Position numbers and translations under genes: made by a program
Part shown: positions 52,966 to 62,964 of the stretch, in pieces
Layout: every line of letters begins with the position of its first letter
How positions within the stretch are numbered: position 1 is the stretch's first letter
Notes under the pieces: model-generated
Database searches by the model: none
The model's input: only the letters and a program-made list of their open reading frames with translations
Told to the model about the DNA's origin: nothing
Assembly (NCBI GenBank): GCA_024114885.1
Contig: CP099421.1
Location: 186,001 to 250,000, forward strand
Source: Septoria linicola
Lineage: Eukaryota; Ascomycota; Dothideomycetes; Mycosphaerellales; Mycosphaerellaceae
DNA length: 64,000 bases
Reading direction: 5' to 3'

Positions 52966-53652
52966 GGCCGGGATCTTGGATGGGGTTTGTGTTGTTTGTT
53001 GTGTTGTGTATATGGTCGAGTCAATGATCTGTCGCGCCCGGCCGTGTTTCTGTAATGATTGTCAAGAAGATCAGACGCGAAGAGGGCGCGATCACTAAAG
53101 CACTTTCCGCAGGCAGATCGCGCTTGTGCGTCTACAGCTTCACTTCACTTCTCACTCACCTGCGCCTTCCCTCACTTGCCAGCACGTTCACGAAACCTTG
53201 AAAAGTCACCATCGCTGAAGCGTTCGCACGCCATTCATCATTCATCTGTGCTATGATACACTTGTACAAAAATGCTCCATAGCCTGAAAAGCCGCGCTAA
53301 TTTTCCCAAGCTGCCAAGACGACGTGAAGGGTCAAGCTACTTCACGCTCGCAGCAAAGCCAGAACTTTGCTCATTACGCAGCATCCACGCACAAGGCCCC
53401 AAGCGCGCTGCCTATAGACTCAATAAAGCCGACTTGACCTGGCTCATCTACAGCGCGACAGTCTGATCGACTCGGATTGCGCAGCGTTCTCATGTGCACA
53501 GGATGCGCTTCCGCGCTCAGTCAAAAGTGGTCACTATCTGGCTTCCACTCCGGCTGGAGCGATGGTGGCAGATCATATGTGCGCGGAGAGTCTTGTCGAC
53601 GATCACGACGCGACCTCCGCTGTTCATAAACATCCGTGAACTCGGCGCGCCT
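52966..53652. other. Intergenic region between BTB gene and PP4R3 gene
   Basis: It would contain the 5' flank of the BTB gene and the 3' untranslated region of the PP4R3 gene, both on minus. Several short plus-strand ORFs here lack recognisable features. I see no RNA gene or repeat. Confidence 0.5.
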
Positions 53653-56529
53653 CTAGCCGTCGGCGCCACCATTACTCTTCTTGCCATCCGGTTCTCCACG
53701 CCGCCCGTTGGTGATATCAATCGGCTTGATTGCATATCGGCCAGGGTTCGTTGCGCCTTCGTTCTTGACCTTCAGGCTGCCTTTCCTTCTAAGCTTAGGG
53801 CCTGGGGTGTGTCCGCCTGCGACTGGGCTCATCGATTGACTCTTAGGACTCGCTAAAGCCAAGTCTTCGGGATCGGCCTCCTTGTCTGTGGCAACGCTCA
53901 ACGGACTACCGCCTTGTGATGCTTCTGAAGTGCCGTCGAGCTGCACGGCGGCCAGGCCACCCTTCGCACTGTTCAGTGATGCAGAACTGTTCCGCCTCTT
54001 GCTGCCGCCCATCATCTTTCCTAGCTCATCATCATCATCCACCTCTGCTCTTCTCCTCTTCACGGCCATTGGCTCCGGCGGTGAGTCTGGGACATTTCGT
54101 GGTTCTCGGCTCCGTCCTCGTTGACCATCTGGCGAATTGGTTGATGCATTGGGTTCCGATGCAGCGGCACTGCTACTGCTCTTCTTCTCCTTGAGGATAT
54201 CTGGCGAGCTGGCGAGTAGATCCATCTCATCGTCCTCGTCATCATCAGCATAATTGACAAGGGCCTTCATGGGGCTGGCGTTACTGCTGGAATTTGCATG
54301 CCCATTAGACATAACCGCGTCGAGCTTCGCCATCTGAGCGTGAGATGGAAGATCACCATCCTCATCATCGCCAAACTCGCCATCCAGGTCGTCGTCGGCG
54401 TTGAAGTATGCATCCTCATCGGCATCCTCCTTGAGACCACTAAATGCCTGTCGTCCATTCGTCATACGTCCTCGTAGCGCATCAGGCGTATCTGGCTCGG
54501 TCGTGAAGCTGGTGTCGCCTTCACGTTCTGATACGAATGGATTGTTGTACTGATCGAACTTCTGCACTATCCCCTGAAAGGTGTTAACATAGGTGATGTT
54601 CATAAGTCGGTCGCGGTACGTTTCGACGAGGTGGTAGATGATCTGCTTGATGCCTTCTCGCTTGATGTATTCGAAGAGTTCCAGACAGCAGCTGTTCAGC
54701 AGATTATCTCTCGGCATGGTCTCGTAAACGATGTTGAGTATGGGCTCGAAGAGCTTGTTGTTGGTCAACTGCCGGTTATGGAATTCGTCCTGAAGACCAA
54801 TGCAGGTGCGGAACCATTTGAGTGCAATCAGCTTCATGTGCTTTTGCGGACACTCCAGAAGCTGTGCTATTCGTGAATGCAGATTCTCTGACAGGATGAA
54901 CAGCTTGCACTGGTATGCATGCTGCCGAACGAAGAAGCTGAGGACTTCGACAAGGTGGGTGTACAGGCTCGTCTCCTGCACAGTAAGATTGCGCATTGAC
55001 TCTCGGCCTTCGAGGTCTTTCAGTGGCTTGAAGAGCCGCTTCGCGCCGAACTCGTAGAAATTTTGTATGAATGTGTTGGCTTGTGGGGAGAAGCGGTGGC
55101 CGGGATGATCGCCAGGCCCTCCGCGTTTCATCATTTCTGCATTGCCTGCCCGGTTCATGGCGTCCATCCCAGCTTGAGTCGATGTTGGGTCGAGGAGAAT
55201 CTTAATCGCATCGGCCATCTGACTCTTCACGCCAAGGTCCACCTCGACCAGTAGTAGCTCGATGAGGACATCGGTGAGAGGCACGGTCTTTTCATGCAAT
55301 GCTTTGATGATGTGGTTGCGTACGACATGCGCATCGTGGTCGATCAAAGACACAAGAACGTCCGTTCCCGCCACTCGCACTGCAGCATCGTGATGGCGCA
55401 GCGCATAGGTAATTGTGTTGAACAAGCCATGGTGGATGAAGCTGGCATAAAGCTGCGCTCGCGCTGGCGCTTGTATGGTTTTCGATACTGCGCAGCAGTT
55501 CTGAATGAATAGACAAGCCTGCTTTTTCCGCTCCGGCGCCTCGTCCTCGTTCGTGAAAATTGCGAAAAGGTCATGTAAGAAGTTCCTGTTTCCTTGCAGG
55601 TGGTTGATGATATCGACTTGGTGGAAGAAAATAAGACTGTTCAGTACAGAAAAGGTCGGATCGTCCAGAATGCGCGCAAGTACCACATCCTTCAGGTATA
55701 GCAGGCGGTATGTATAGTGAATCTTCTTCGTCACATCTGGGTGGTCAAATTTGACCACCTCCTTGAACTTCGACTTGTCAGAGAGAAATTGCCTGTGGTT
55801 CGCCCGATGCGAAGGGAAGTCCGGATCGTATTCGAGGGCGCCAACCACTCCCATGATCGCCTGGTCTGTAACGATAAACTCGATGATAGAGGTATCATTC
55901 AGCAGGATAATGTGCTTCATAATGGTGCATAACCGGTGCAGCTCCTGCACTTCTTCGTTCTCTTCAAGCTCCTTCAGCACAGGCGCCAATTTGAGGATGT
56001 ACATTTGATCGGGACTCATGATGTACTTGCTCAGCGCGTCCCGGCCAGCAGGAGTGTTTGCGATTTGTCGTATGGCGTCCACAACTTCTTCGAGCTTACC
56101 TATCGTGGGTTCTGGTAATGAGACTGTGTGCTCTGGCCCTAGCAAGTCGTCCGAAAGTCCATCCTCCGGCACAAGTCGTCCTTGAATGTCGCTCACAAAC
56201 TGCCATATCTGCGCGCAACCGTCCGCCTCTTGGAAACTCAACGCCATGTCCACGCCACTGCTCTCCGTCCACACAATCAGCGTTTCCTGCTGTTTCTGGT
56301 AGCCATCATCCTTGGCGATGCGCGTCTCCAACAGGACACGCTCTGGCTCTTCCTCACTGGTGACCACAACGCGAGCATCGAGCTCTTCGGTTTGCGCATT
56401 GGCACCGCTGAGAAGCTTTCCCTCACAAAAGCCCGTACCCCGGTCATACCAGTCATTGTTCTTCAGCTCGTAAACCTTGACGCGTTTCTTGTCTGCGCTG
56501 GTGTTGTTAGCAGGAGCGAGCGCCGCCAT
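53653..56529 (-). CDS. psy2: Protein phosphatase 4 regulatory subunit 3 (Psy2/SMEK/Falafel family)
   Basis: Regulatory subunit of the PP4 complex (Pph3-Psy2 in yeast), which dephosphorylates DNA-damage and other nuclear substrates. The single-exon product has 958 residues. An N-terminal PH/EVH1-like domain (about residues 15-115, from KRVKVYELKNNDWYDRGTGFC) binds short proline-containing motifs in substrates. Next comes the SMK-1 domain (about 150-345, including HRLCTIMKHIILLNDTSIIE), then an Armadillo-like helical region to about 670. The C-terminal third is low complexity: an acidic run (DEDAYFNADDDLDGEFGDDED) and basic clusters (KRRR, RRKGSLKVK) that may be nuclear-localisation signals. 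An upstream in-frame extension to 56562 starts with GTG. The ATG at 56529, in an ACCATGG context, is the better start. It is fully open with normal base composition. Confidence 0.93.
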   Translation of the reverse strand: MAALAPANNTSADKKRVKVYELKNNDWYDRGTGFCEGKLLSGANAQTEELDARVVVTSEEEPERVLLETRIAKDDGYQKQQETLIVWTESSGVDMALSFQEADGCAQIWQFVSDIQGRLVPEDGLSDDLLGPEHTVSLPEPTIGKLEEVVDAIRQIANTPAGRDALSKYIMSPDQMYILKLAPVLKELEENEEVQELHRLCTIMKHIILLNDTSIIEFIVTDQAIMGVVGALEYDPDFPSHRANHRQFLSDKSKFKEVVKFDHPDVTKKIHYTYRLLYLKDVVLARILDDPTFSVLNSLIFFHQVDIINHLQGNRNFLHDLFAIFTNEDEAPERKKQACLFIQNCCAVSKTIQAPARAQLYASFIHHGLFNTITYALRHHDAAVRVAGTDVLVSLIDHDAHVVRNHIIKALHEKTVPLTDVLIELLLVEVDLGVKSQMADAIKILLDPTSTQAGMDAMNRAGNAEMMKRGGPGDHPGHRFSPQANTFIQNFYEFGAKRLFKPLKDLEGRESMRNLTVQETSLYTHLVEVLSFFVRQHAYQCKLFILSENLHSRIAQLLECPQKHMKLIALKWFRTCIGLQDEFHNRQLTNNKLFEPILNIVYETMPRDNLLNSCCLELFEYIKREGIKQIIYHLVETYRDRLMNITYVNTFQGIVQKFDQYNNPFVSEREGDTSFTTEPDTPDALRGRMTNGRQAFSGLKEDADEDAYFNADDDLDGEFGDDEDGDLPSHAQMAKLDAVMSNGHANSSSNASPMKALVNYADDDEDDEMDLLASSPDILKEKKSSSSAAASEPNASTNSPDGQRGRSREPRNVPDSPPEPMAVKRRRAEVDDDDELGKMMGGSKRRNSSASLNSAKGGLAAVQLDGTSEASQGGSPLSVATDKEADPEDLALASPKSQSMSPVAGGHTPGPKLRRKGSLKVKNEGATNPGRYAIKPIDITNGRRGEPDGKKSNGGADG

Positions 56530-57635
56530 GGTCGCACTGCTGCTGCTATCTACGGCTGCCACCTCATCCGTCGAGAGTGGCTACCGCGATATGCGCTGGG
56601 CTCGGTCTCGGGGCCTGGTCTGGGCGCGACGCAGGCTGTTTTGCGCTGCGGGCAGTGGCCTGCTCGAGCGGAGCGCGCGTCGGTGGCGGTGAGTCGCGCG
56701 AAGGAGTGGTATGTTCTGACTCCGCCCTCCGATGTGGTCTGCGACTCGGAGGAGCCCGGAGGTGCTGATGGCGATGTGTACCGTGGCGAGTTGCGCGCTT
56801 GTGCTCCACTGTCCGCCCGACTTGCTTCCTCCCACTCGTCCAAGGCTGTTTGCGCGTAGGATATGTGTCGCGTGCAAGTGGTGTCGATAGTTGTCGAATG
56901 ACGCAATGCGGGCCGTGGGTCAAGTGAATAAGTGTTGTTTCGATGCAGTCTTCGTAAACTTCTTGGGCGAAGAAGGCCGATCGGTCGTGTGAGTCGTCCG
57001 TGCGAACGTCGTTTCAGATTTGATGGCCTAACTAGAACTAGCGTTGTACGATTTCCGTGCACATGCAACTTCACTTCCAACTGTCAAAGCGCCTTCCGCA
57101 CGTGTGTTGTTTCAGACGCGCTTCGACAGTCGCAACAATACAATACTCGTGGTTTTGCAGCACTCCTATCAGTAGTGGCGCAACTCTGGTCGAGGTCATG
57201 CGAGAAGACGTAGTTAGTGTGGGTCGGTAGAGAACGAGGCGAATGACGAATGTGAGAAGTCCCTTGGCGGCCAAAATCTATTCTGGGATCAGCGTGCCAA
57301 GGACAGGACCCTTTGTCTAGTCGCGATAGAAAGTACCTACCAAAGTGAGAGAACACAGCTTCATGTAGACCGGCGTAGGATAACAATACAATGTGCGCAG
57401 GACCAGACACAGGGGCCTTCGGAACATGGCGAACACAACGGCGAGGGCTCGGTAGATCTGCTACCATCGCCACTAAACATGGAAGCCTGGTATAACGCAG
57501 CCAACCTAATTATTGCTCAAGATCAAACAAGTCCAAGTCCTGGTCTGTCTGCAGAATCACCCATGACCATCCAACTAGCCAGCTACTTGTCCAAAGGAAT
57601 ACCGTGAGCAGTCTACAGAGCCAGCACAATCTTTC
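56530..57635. other. Intergenic region upstream of PP4R3
   Basis: About 1.1 kb between two minus-strand genes holds the PP4R3 promoter and the 3' flank of the DGAT1 gene. Overlapping arginine-rich ORFs on both strands (for example 56550-57080 minus) resemble no known protein and look like chance frames in GC-rich DNA. No repeat or RNA gene was seen. Confidence 0.5.
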
Positions 57636-59204
57636 CTACATCAGTGGCTTAATCTGTATTCCAGCACCGTACTTTGCCTGCCAGGCAAAAAAGTACGCAA
57701 GAGCCGCCAGCGGCTGACCGAAGATACAGAAGGTCAGCCAGAAAGTACAATTACCAATGAGCCTGGCATTTGGTCCTTTCCCGCCAATTTTCATGATCAT
57801 GTCCGTCAGAATGATGAGGGGAATTTGCCCTATCATGCCAAAGAAAGCTACTCCAAGGATGCTGTGGGTAGGTACACCGACCAGTGCCTCGTGCAGGAGT
57901 CCCGAGAAGAGGAATGTCAGTATCTGCGCAATGACTGGTGGTACCCCACGTCCTACCATGGGTGAATAGATGTGTCGTTTCATGAAATGCGTTACTGGCT
58001 TGTTCCAGCTTGTCCAGTAGCTCCTGACGTCGCTCGAATTCCACCAGTCTCCATAAAACTCACGGTCGCCAAATCTCATGATCTCGGCCAGGAAGTTGAG
58101 GAAGGACTGAAAAAGGGCGAAGAAGCCGGCCAGCCAGCACACCAGACTGATCGTGCTGAGCTTCATGACTCGTTCCAGGATCTTGATGCCTCGAAGATTG
58201 GCAATCTCATCCACACTGTTGTTGAGCAGTGGCACGGCATACTGCGCACAGGTGATCCAGATCAGAATGCACAGGGCGAAGAATTCGACGAAGCGCTTGA
58301 TGACAAAGTCCTTTCGAATCTTCTCCGAACGAGGATAGACTGGTTGATAGACCAAAGTTGGCGCCCACCAGAAGTAGCACAAGTTGAGAAAATTGATGTT
58401 TTGAGGGTAAGGACACTGGTTGTAGATGTCTGGCAGCTCACTCGCAGCGTCCGACCGCACAAAAGACTGTCTAAGGTCTCTGTTGGTGAAGGCGTATGAG
58501 CAGACCTTGAGCCAGACCACGACAGCATGGAGCTCGGTGATTGTGCCCAAACCTGGGTTGTGTATCCAGTAGTATACCACGTATGTCGCAAATGCCAGCA
58601 TGAATGTCGCGTTCAGCGCATGGCTGACTGCAATGGCTGTCCAGGTCGAGAACAGGCTCTTAGACTTCTTCCTCTCCTCCTTTATTATCTGCTCAGCGCC
58701 GATTCGCCCTTCTCTTTTCATTCTCGCTACAACGCTTTCGACGTATCGAGCGGCACCCCACTCGATCCAGTATGCCACGAACAGATGGCATGGCGTGAGG
58801 ATGTATAGTATGATGAACCACTTCCAATCTCCATCCTTGACCTTCGATCCGCCGGAAATGGCCACGAGAAGGCCATATTTGCTGTAGTTGTCTATCATCA
58901 GTCGTAAGTTTGATACAATGATGACCAGTGCCATCAGGTTCCTGAACCCGAGTGTAGACGGCGCAGTGGGCGCATCTTGGCTGAATACAGAGGGACGGGT
59001 CGTCGAATGGACGGCGAAGGTATGTTTGTACTTCTTCGACGAGGATCGCGGATCTCTCGAGGACGATCTCTTCTGCACGCCTGTGTCGACAAGAGTGCTT
59101 CCGTTGGGGGATCCTACGCTGCCATTGGCTTTTCGTACAGAGCCATTGAGTTGTGCCACATCGCCATTCGCAACATGTACCGAAGTTGATGTGGCGCTGG
59201 CCAT
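57636..59204 (-). CDS. Acyl-CoA:diacylglycerol acyltransferase, DGAT1 type (MBOAT family)
   Basis: This membrane-bound O-acyltransferase of the endoplasmic reticulum transfers an acyl chain from acyl-CoA to diacylglycerol, making triacylglycerol for lipid droplets. It has 522 residues, a usual length for DGAT1. After a Ser/Asn-rich cytosolic N-terminus (1 to about 75) come about eight to nine hydrophobic segments. Diagnostic features are the APTLVYQPVYPRSEKIRKDF block (DGAT1 PRS-x-IRK), the FYGDWWN motif (the FYxDWWN acyl-CoA-binding signature) and the conserved active-site His in SGLLHEALVGVP. The VGVP after HEA favours DGAT1 over sterol acyltransferases, but a sterol O-acyltransferase (ARE-type) remains possible. 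Single exon; ATG at 59202-59204. Confidence 0.9.
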   Translation of the reverse strand: MASATSTSVHVANGDVAQLNGSVRKANGSVGSPNGSTLVDTGVQKRSSSRDPRSSSKKYKHTFAVHSTTRPSVFSQDAPTAPSTLGFRNLMALVIIVSNLRLMIDNYSKYGLLVAISGGSKVKDGDWKWFIILYILTPCHLFVAYWIEWGAARYVESVVARMKREGRIGAEQIIKEERKKSKSLFSTWTAIAVSHALNATFMLAFATYVVYYWIHNPGLGTITELHAVVVWLKVCSYAFTNRDLRQSFVRSDAASELPDIYNQCPYPQNINFLNLCYFWWAPTLVYQPVYPRSEKIRKDFVIKRFVEFFALCILIWITCAQYAVPLLNNSVDEIANLRGIKILERVMKLSTISLVCWLAGFFALFQSFLNFLAEIMRFGDREFYGDWWNSSDVRSYWTSWNKPVTHFMKRHIYSPMVGRGVPPVIAQILTFLFSGLLHEALVGVPTHSILGVAFFGMIGQIPLIILTDMIMKIGGKGPNARLIGNCTFWLTFCIFGQPLAALAYFFAWQAKYGAGIQIKPLM

Positions 59205-59818
59205 ATTCTGGTAACAAAAGGCGCTCTGCAGTGCTGCAGATACTTCGCTCTTAAAGACAATACTTGGTTAATTCCTGCCAAGGTCGAGGAGAGGGTGCTG
59301 TCGTCAGCGGAGTTCTCTTGGGATATACCCAGAGCTCCTGCTTCAGGGAGGTTGTTTCAGAAGTTGTACAGAGTCGAGAGAAGCCCTAACACGATGGCAC
59401 ATCAGGACAGATGGAATCCGCATCATCATGTCCAAAGACTGGGCTGATGAGAGGTCTTGCATGGTGGCTTGAATTGTTGGGGCCGACAGGGTCATCAATG
59501 CGGAGCAGGCGTGTGGAGTGCTGCATCTCACAAATCTCAATCGGAACCTCGTCTTCTTCGCCTTGTCACATGCAAAATTTCTGCGCCCATCAAAGCGGTC
59601 ATGCAGTGAAGATGGGAGGCCGAGGAGCTGACAGGTACACAGTCGGTAAAACGCATTACCGGCCTCACAGAGAAGAGTAGCTGTGACCTACAAACACACA
59701 GACACTGTTGTGTTGACGATGGACCAGCAACGCTAGCAACGCTGCTCATGCTTCAGAGGCCCACTATCACACTATTGACAAGACATCTGACTCAGGCACG
59801 CACAGCAACGACAGAGGC
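59205..59818. other. Intergenic region between DGAT1 and GT34 genes
   Basis: About 610 bp holding the DGAT1 promoter and the 3' flank of the glycosyltransferase gene. No convincing ORF, RNA gene or repeat was seen. Confidence 0.5.
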
Positions 59819-60836
59819 TTATTCTGCCAGCTGATGATATTTACGCATCAAAGTACCAATTGAATCTTCCATCTCTTTGTGGTGCCATGCTGCACCTGCG
59901 AAGTGGATCACGAAATCGCCTCTCTTCCACGGCCTTTCCAACGCCTTATCCCTGGGGTCATAGCACGTCAGCTCTTCTGGATACGAATTCATCCACGTCT
60001 GAGGCACAACGACACTTTTTTCTGCTACTGAGAAGACGTTCTTCTCGACCATATCTCTGAGCGATCCTTGCTCAAGGCGGTCACCCTCAGCAGGGTCAAC
60101 AATGACTTCGTGAGCTCGCCACTCCTCAATCATCTCGAGCATCCATGGAGTGGTCCTGAAGATCATGCTGCCTGCATTGATTGGTTCACTACAAGATATC
60201 AGTAATGAGCCCGGGGAGCCTGGATGCGGAAAGCCCTTACCAATCTCTGGTCAAAATCATCTGAATAGCTTGACGGCTTTTGCCCTCCTCCTTGGCGAAG
60301 GCTAGAGCTTTCTCGACGACCTCTTCGAGCTTGACCGCGGAGTTCATGATCAGTGTGTCGTAGTCAAGCATCCATACCCACTGGTACTGCTTTTCACCTG
60401 ACAGCACCTTCTGGATCGTATCTCGCGTGATGTTGAGCTTCTCCCAGCTCTTACCGTGTCCACGGCTTGGCTCGAAGTCGAAAACAAGATCATAGTTATG
60501 CTTCACGGCATATTCTGCGGTTGAGTCGTACTGGTCAGTCATTGGTGGCTTTTCGGCCATTCAAGCTCTGGAGCGCATACTGTACCTATGGCTCATTGAG
60601 TAATAGTCATAGCTAGTTTCCGAAGTGGTCATGCCCATGATGGCGAACTTTGCTGCATTATCTGGCATCGTCTGTCCGGCATGACCAGTCGATGAGCTGA
60701 CCGCCGAGACCGCAGATTCGGATGTTGGCACCACATTGCGACCAATTGCCTCTCGGTACAGAACGAATGTTGACAAGAAAATGAGCAGAGTGACTAAAAG
60801 CCGCTCATTGTTCATGATAGAGCAGGTGACAGCCAT
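59819..60836 (-). CDS. GT34 glycosyltransferase (GMA12/MNN10 family), three exons
   Basis: Type II Golgi membrane enzyme of family GT34, which adds galactose or mannose from a nucleotide sugar to glycans; the exact linkage cannot be told. My model: exon 1 60581-60836, intron 60515-60580 (66 nt, GTATGC...CTGAC...CAG), exon 2 60241-60514, intron 60189-60240 (52 nt, GTAAGG...ACTGAT...TAG), exon 3 59819-60188. It gives 299 residues with all frames consistent. Splicing restores family motifs across both junctions: SHRYKYAVKHNYDL and RDCEPINAGSMIFR. A short cytosolic N-terminus precedes a membrane anchor (about residues 12-27, LLVTLLIFLSTFVLY). The DxD metal/nucleotide-sugar motif is LDYDTLIMN. The FVIHFAGAAWHHKE block near the end matches the family's conserved HFAG motif. 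The in-frame extension to 60884 begins with TTG, so the ATG at 60836 (CAAATGG) is preferred. Confidence 0.86.
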
Positions 60837-61642
60837 TTGACGCGTCCGAAAGACCAGAGCAGCATTTGAAGTCGACACTTTCAAACTTCGAGGGCCTCGC
60901 GAGGCTTTGGACTGTTGGCAAGCAATACCCTAATATGGTTCATGCTCGCGTTTTGGTCACGCCATGTGTCTGTCTAGGATGAATGCGCTATAGGACACTT
61001 TGCCAACTCGACCAGTAGGATGACTCTCGTAACGAGCGCCACCCGTGAATGCTGCCATGCTGAGCACAGAACAGTGGAGACGCGGTCTCACAAGTCGTGG
61101 ACCCATGAGCCCACTTCTAGAATGGACGAAGCGAGAAACAGCCAGACGTGGTGTGACAGTAGTGCAGTAAGGCAGTCTTTGATCGAGCAAGTGCGCTCAG
61201 CGTTGGGTAGTGGTGGAAGTTTACATGGCAAATGGGATCTTCGGAGAGCTTGAAGCATAAAAGGTCTTGAGCTCTTCTGGAATCCGCCAAGTCTGGCCAG
61301 CTCATACTCCACGTGGTGCACGAGTTGTACGCCATCTCGGATACAGTTAGCGCATCACCGCCTCGGTTCCAACGTCGAGCAGGAATATTTTCCCGATACC
61401 AAATCGATCTTCTCCGCGCCTGACGGATAGTGAGGCTCTTCCACACTGCCAGGCATACTCTGGCAATCAGCGGCCACGCAGGACATAACATTGCACGCTG
61501 GACACTCTACGTATTGAAGACCTCTCTCTGACAAGCGCTTTTATACTCCTGGGTCTTATCATATAACGGAGGCGAGCCTCCGAATCTCCCGACAAAACCT
61601 ACTCGCGGCTGGACTGCATGTGGCTTGACTAGCGCGAGACTC
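60837..61642. other. Intergenic region upstream of the GT34 gene
   Basis: It carries the GT34 promoter. A 124-residue minus-strand ORF (61117-61491) and overlapping frames show no domain or compositional sign of coding. No RNA gene was seen. Confidence 0.45.
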
Positions 61643-61801
61643 CTACTTCCACTTTGAGCGTCGCTTGTCAGAAATCACAGCCACGAGATCTAGCTTCGCG
61701 GTCTCCGTCCTGTCCACTTCACGTTCTGGGATAGTCTTGGCCATGACTGCTGTGATGGTGGCTTCGGTGAGGGCGACTAGATTCACAGCTGCCATGGTCA
61801 T
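61643..61801 (-). CDS. Possible small ORF of 52 residues, function unknown
   Basis: The frame reads MTMAAVNLVALTEATITAVM at the start and ends in a basic DKRRSKWK tail. Many codons end in C or G, as in neighbouring genes. It lies just upstream of, and divergent from, the secreted-protein gene on plus, so it could be transcribed from a shared promoter, or the frame may be chance. The ORF extends further upstream (to 62104) only as an antisense shadow of the secreted-protein gene. I recognise no family. Confidence 0.25.
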   Translation of the reverse strand: MTMAAVNLVALTEATITAVMAKTIPEREVDRTETAKLDLVAVISDKRRSKWK

Positions 61802-61948
61802 GGCAGACGACTCGCGTCTTTGAAATCGACATAAAAGCTGAGTATTCCGCGTCTTTCTCACTGCTCTCCCATCAGATCTTGCCTCCATCACATTCGCTTG
61901 TGCAGACACTCGCTTCAGCAAAGACCAGCACAAGACCACATCACAATC

Positions 61949-62638
61949 ATGAAGTTCATCACTGCTTTGGCTACCGGCCTTTGGGCCACTACTGTCGCCT
62001 CCCTGGCTCTTCCAGCTCCAGAAGCTGAGGCAGAGCCACTTCCAGCAGCACTCGCCTCCCTCACTGATGTACAAATCATCAAGTACACCGCAAAGGACTG
62101 GCAAGCCGACACAGCCATTGTCTCCAAATTCCTCGACGATGTCGCAGCCAAGAACTTCCGCAACAACAACGACTACAGCAGAGCTGCCAAGATCGCATGG
62201 CTCGCTGAGTACTCCACTTCAGCACCAAGCTATGGCAACAAGGCCATCCTGGACAGCTATCTCGCCGGCAAGGGCAATGGCAGCAACGGCAGCAATGGTA
62301 CCAACGGCACTGAGAGCGGCAACGGCACATGGACCGGCGAGGACTGCTACGGCGAGAAGGTCAAACAATGGCTCGAGCAGCTCAAGGGCAAGAACTGGAA
62401 GAAGGACTGCACCAAGATCCAGGACATTGTGAAGCAGATCAACGAGGCTCGCTGCGGCTACGTTCTTCCAGCCACAGATGGTTACTTCCAAGCCGCCGGT
62501 GCCCTCATCGCCTCTTACAACCCAAGCAAACCAGACTACTCCGTTGGCCAAATGCGTGCTGTCCGCGCCAAGGCATGCCGTGCATCGAACTATGCTCGTG
62601 AAGTGGAAGACATCATGCTCGATGACATTGAGGAATAG
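61949..62638 (+). CDS. Secreted protein of unknown function with N-glycosylation cluster
   Basis: The product has 229 residues. The start is the ATG at 61949 in a CACAATCATG context. The in-frame extension back to 61898 lacks a signal peptide and is less likely. Residues 1 to about 20 (MKFITALATGLWATTVASLA) form a signal peptide, followed by an Ala/Pro/Glu-rich segment. At about residues 109-127 a low-complexity stretch carries five overlapping NG[ST] sequons (NGS, NGS, NGT, NGT, NGT), so the linker is probably heavily N-glycosylated. Four cysteines (in EDC, KDC, ARC, KAC) all lie after it and could form two disulfides. The protein thus looks like two helical parts joined by a glycosylated linker. 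I recognise no enzyme family. Extracellular or wall localisation is inferred; an effector role is possible but not shown. Confidence 0.85.
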   Translation: MKFITALATGLWATTVASLALPAPEAEAEPLPAALASLTDVQIIKYTAKDWQADTAIVSKFLDDVAAKNFRNNNDYSRAAKIAWLAEYSTSAPSYGNKAILDSYLAGKGNGSNGSNGTNGTESGNGTWTGEDCYGEKVKQWLEQLKGKNWKKDCTKIQDIVKQINEARCGYVLPATDGYFQAAGALIASYNPSKPDYSVGQMRAVRAKACRASNYAREVEDIMLDDIEE

Positions 62639-62964
62639 AAGTTGAAATTGTACGATGAGATGTTTGACGACTTTGCATAGCACAGCATAGGCTGATAGCA
62701 TAGAATGGAAAGGGAAAGATGTAATCAATATATATGACTTGATGAATCAAGAAGCATGATACCCTCTACCCCGGCTCGAGCCAGTGTCACGCCTCCTCAC
62801 TCACAGGTCCCATCGCTGCCTCCCAAGTGCATGTATCGAAAGTCGCTGGCCTGATTTCTGCTGCAGCTTTGGCCGTCGGCCGGCTGCTACGCGTGTTTCG
62901 ACGAGAACTTTGGCGGAGCTCAGTTCACGGGAGCATTGCGTCCACGATCTGCTCGCGAGATGCG
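62639..62964. other. Convergent intergenic region
   Basis: About 325 bp between the 3' end of the secreted-protein gene (plus) and the 3' end of the SUMO gene (minus). It should hold both 3' untranslated regions. The first 120 bp are A-rich, with AATCAATATATATG near 62723 that could serve as a polyadenylation signal region. No gene was seen. Confidence 0.45.

Noticed and set aside
53494..56859. Many plus-strand ORFs antisense to PP4R3
   Set aside because: They are shadows of the 958-codon gene on minus, which has clear family motifs along its length.
56550..57080. 176-codon arginine-rich minus ORF upstream of PP4R3
   Set aside because: It overlaps the PP4R3 start in another frame, has no domain, and other frames here are equally open because of GC-rich sequence.
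60237..60560. Separate 107-codon ORF starting Met-Ala-Glu-Lys
   Set aside because: The first 15 codons fall in the GT34 intron. Splicing to the upstream exon restores the family motif.
61117..61491. 124-codon minus ORF
   Set aside because: It has no recognisable domain, no splice-supported extension and mixed composition. It is more likely a chance frame in an intergenic region.
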